From assembly GCA_030629925.1 (NCBI GenBank), contig DAOVOB010000059.1, forward strand, positions 1-6,821: a stretch of 6,821 nucleotides of DNA, read 5' to 3'. The translations under genes were made by a program, and so were the position numbers. The notes below the pieces were generated by a model. The model searched no databases. It saw only the letters and a list, made by a program, of their open reading frames with translations, and was not told where the DNA came from. Of this stretch, positions 6,196-6,821 are shown in pieces. The stretch comes from Fidelibacterota bacterium. GTDB taxonomy: Bacteria; Fidelibacterota; Fidelibacteria; Fidelibacterales; Fidelibacteraceae. How positions within the stretch are numbered: the stretch's first letter is position 1; each line of letters opens with the position of its first letter.

Positions 6196-6522
6196 TCAGA
6201 TTAAGTTCTTCAATCTAGCCTCGAGGTCACTCTTTGGCACATTTCCAATTACCTGATCAACGACCTGCCCTCCCTTCACATAGAGAAGAGTGGGTATGGA
6301 ACGAATACCGAACTGACCGGCTACCATCGGTGAATTATCAACATTCACTTTGGCAATCACGACTTTTCCCTCGTAATCTTTAGCAATTTCTTCAAGTTTT
6401 GGGGTGATCATACGACAGGGTGCACACCAAGGTGCCCAGAAATCCACGATAACAGGTAAAGCGTTAGCTAACACCTCTTTCTGGAAATTCTGATCCGTGA
6501 CTTCGATCGTTAATTGTGACAT
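6196..6522 (-). CDS. trxA: Thioredoxin
   Basis: A 108-residue cytoplasmic thioredoxin, the small dithiol reductant that is recharged by thioredoxin reductase and reduces protein disulfides, ribonucleotide reductase and peroxiredoxins. The full single-domain fold is present: DFWAPWCAPC (27-36) with active-site Cys33 and Cys36, the buried Asp27, the cis-proline at SIPTLL (Pro77), and a Gly pair before the last strand (KGGQVV, 83-88). The active site is WCAPC, a common variant of WCGPC. There is no signal peptide. The ATG at 6522 has a strong Shine-Dalgarno sequence (AAAGGAG) five bases upstream. It sits 64 nt after the permease stop and is closed by its own terminator, so it may form a single-gene transcript or the end of the permease operon. 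Confidence 0.97.
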   Translation of the reverse strand: MSQLTIEVTDQNFQKEVLANALPVIVDFWAPWCAPCRMITPKLEEIAKDYEGKVVIAKVNVDNSPMVAGQFGIRSIPTLLYVKGGQVVDQVIGNVPKSDLEARLKNLI

Positions 6523-6586
6523 ATATTCTCCTTTTATTATTTTCCGGCTAAATATAAGAATTTTTTATTCAATGTGATATTAAATT

Positions 6587-6821
6587 CTATGCTCTTATCC
6601 ACTGAAAGATCTCCTTGAGAGTAGCACGCTTACCATACATGAGCAATGTGGTTCTGAATATCTTGGAACCTGCCCAGGAAATAGCTGTAATCCAAGCAAT
6701 AAGATAAAGCATCATCAACAATATTTCCCATAATGGAGCGGAAAGCACCCCAATCTTCCGGATCATCATAAAACGTGTTGTAAGAGGAATAAATGATAGA
6801 ATACCCGTCAGCGGTGTTCCC
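6587..6821 (-). CDS. ABC-2 / NatB-type transporter permease, C-terminal end (runs off the window)
   Basis: The open frame enters from base 6821 and ends with TAG at 6589-6587, giving 78 complete codons. The residues resemble the C terminus of ABC-2 family permeases of the NatB/YhaP kind: LSFIPLTTRFMMIRK, a membrane segment after APLWEILL (roughly LLMMLYLIAWITAISWAG), then KIFRTTLLMYGKRATLKEI and a Trp near the end. In that family a partner ATPase, usually encoded next door, powers export of Na+ or other small substrates; the substrate here cannot be told. Most of the protein, including the other membrane spans, lies outside the window. The in-frame ATG at 6769 is internal, not a start. The assignment rests on recall of the family's C-terminal pattern. 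Confidence 0.72.
   Translation of the reverse strand, partial: GTPLTGILSFIPLTTRFMMIRKIGVLSAPLWEILLMMLYLIAWITAISWAGSKIFRTTLLMYGKRATLKEIFQWIRA

Noticed and set aside
6198..6216. Inverted repeat AGATT/AATCT at the end of trxA
   Set aside because: Five AT-rich base pairs around a 9-nt loop, inside coding sequence; the strong terminator just downstream explains trxA termination.
6523..6586. A sigma-70 promoter for trxA (TTGAAT and TTATAT)
   Set aside because: The two boxes are only about 9 bases apart, too close for a standard promoter, and the region is so AT-rich that such matches are expected by chance.
6587..6769. A free-standing 60-residue membrane protein starting at ATG 6769
   Set aside because: The same frame stays open to the window edge and the upstream residues (LSFIPLTTRF) also fit the ABC-2 permease C terminus, so the ATG is internal.
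1..6821. HIP1-like octamer (GCGATCGC) as the cause of the GATC excess
   Set aside because: No complete copy of the octamer was seen; the flanks of the GATC sites vary.
1..6821. tRNA, rRNA, CRISPR array, insertion sequence or prophage
   Set aside because: The window is almost completely filled by recognisable protein genes on one strand; the gaps are at most 102 bases and hold no cloverleaf, regular direct-repeat array or transposase.

Overview
The window looks like chromosome from a low-GC, double-membraned bacterium. Two lipoproteins carry lipobox signal peptides (Cys17 followed by Ser, which suits outer-membrane sorting), and the remaining genes are housekeeping. The mix (FlgO/CsgG-like lipoproteins, a NatB-like ABC-2 permease, a ComEC with a decayed metallo-beta-lactamase domain, a WCAPC thioredoxin) would fit an FCB-group or candidate-phylum lineage such as Cloacimonadota. 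That placement is an inference and weak; no rRNA or other strict marker is present. I see no phage, IS element, CRISPR array or tRNA.

Every gene is on the minus strand, so transcription runs from high to low coordinates. In that order: the C-terminal end of an ABC-2/NatB-type permease (6821-6587); thioredoxin trxA (6522-6196) with a textbook intrinsic terminator (6188-6159); acylphosphatase acyP (6158-5880), whose ATG directly abuts the terminator T-tract; glutamine-dependent NAD+ synthetase nadE (about 5883-4255), coupled to acyP; a 102-bp gap with two small stem-loops; comEC (4152-2131); two tandem paralogous lipoproteins (2069-1446 and 1409-408); and the N-terminal two thirds of ribonuclease HII, rnhB (404-1, running off the window).

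Functionally the genes are mixed: redox (TrxA), acyl-phosphate hydrolysis (AcyP), NAD synthesis (NadE), DNA transport across the inner membrane (ComEC), envelope lipoproteins of unknown role, and RNA/DNA hybrid removal (RNase HII). The tight spacings (acyP/nadE overlapping or 5 nt apart, lipoprotein 1/rnhB 3 nt apart, 36 to 102 nt elsewhere) suggest one or two operons downstream of the trxA terminator.

The least ordinary parts are the tandem lipoprotein pair, in which one copy has gained a repetitive Lys/Ser/Thr/Pro tail and the other has lost the family's central motif; the loss of the HxHxDH metal site in ComEC; the terminator fused to the acyP start codon; and a roughly threefold excess of GATC. 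None amounts to a clearly new system; the lipoprotein pair next to comEC is the best candidate for follow-up.
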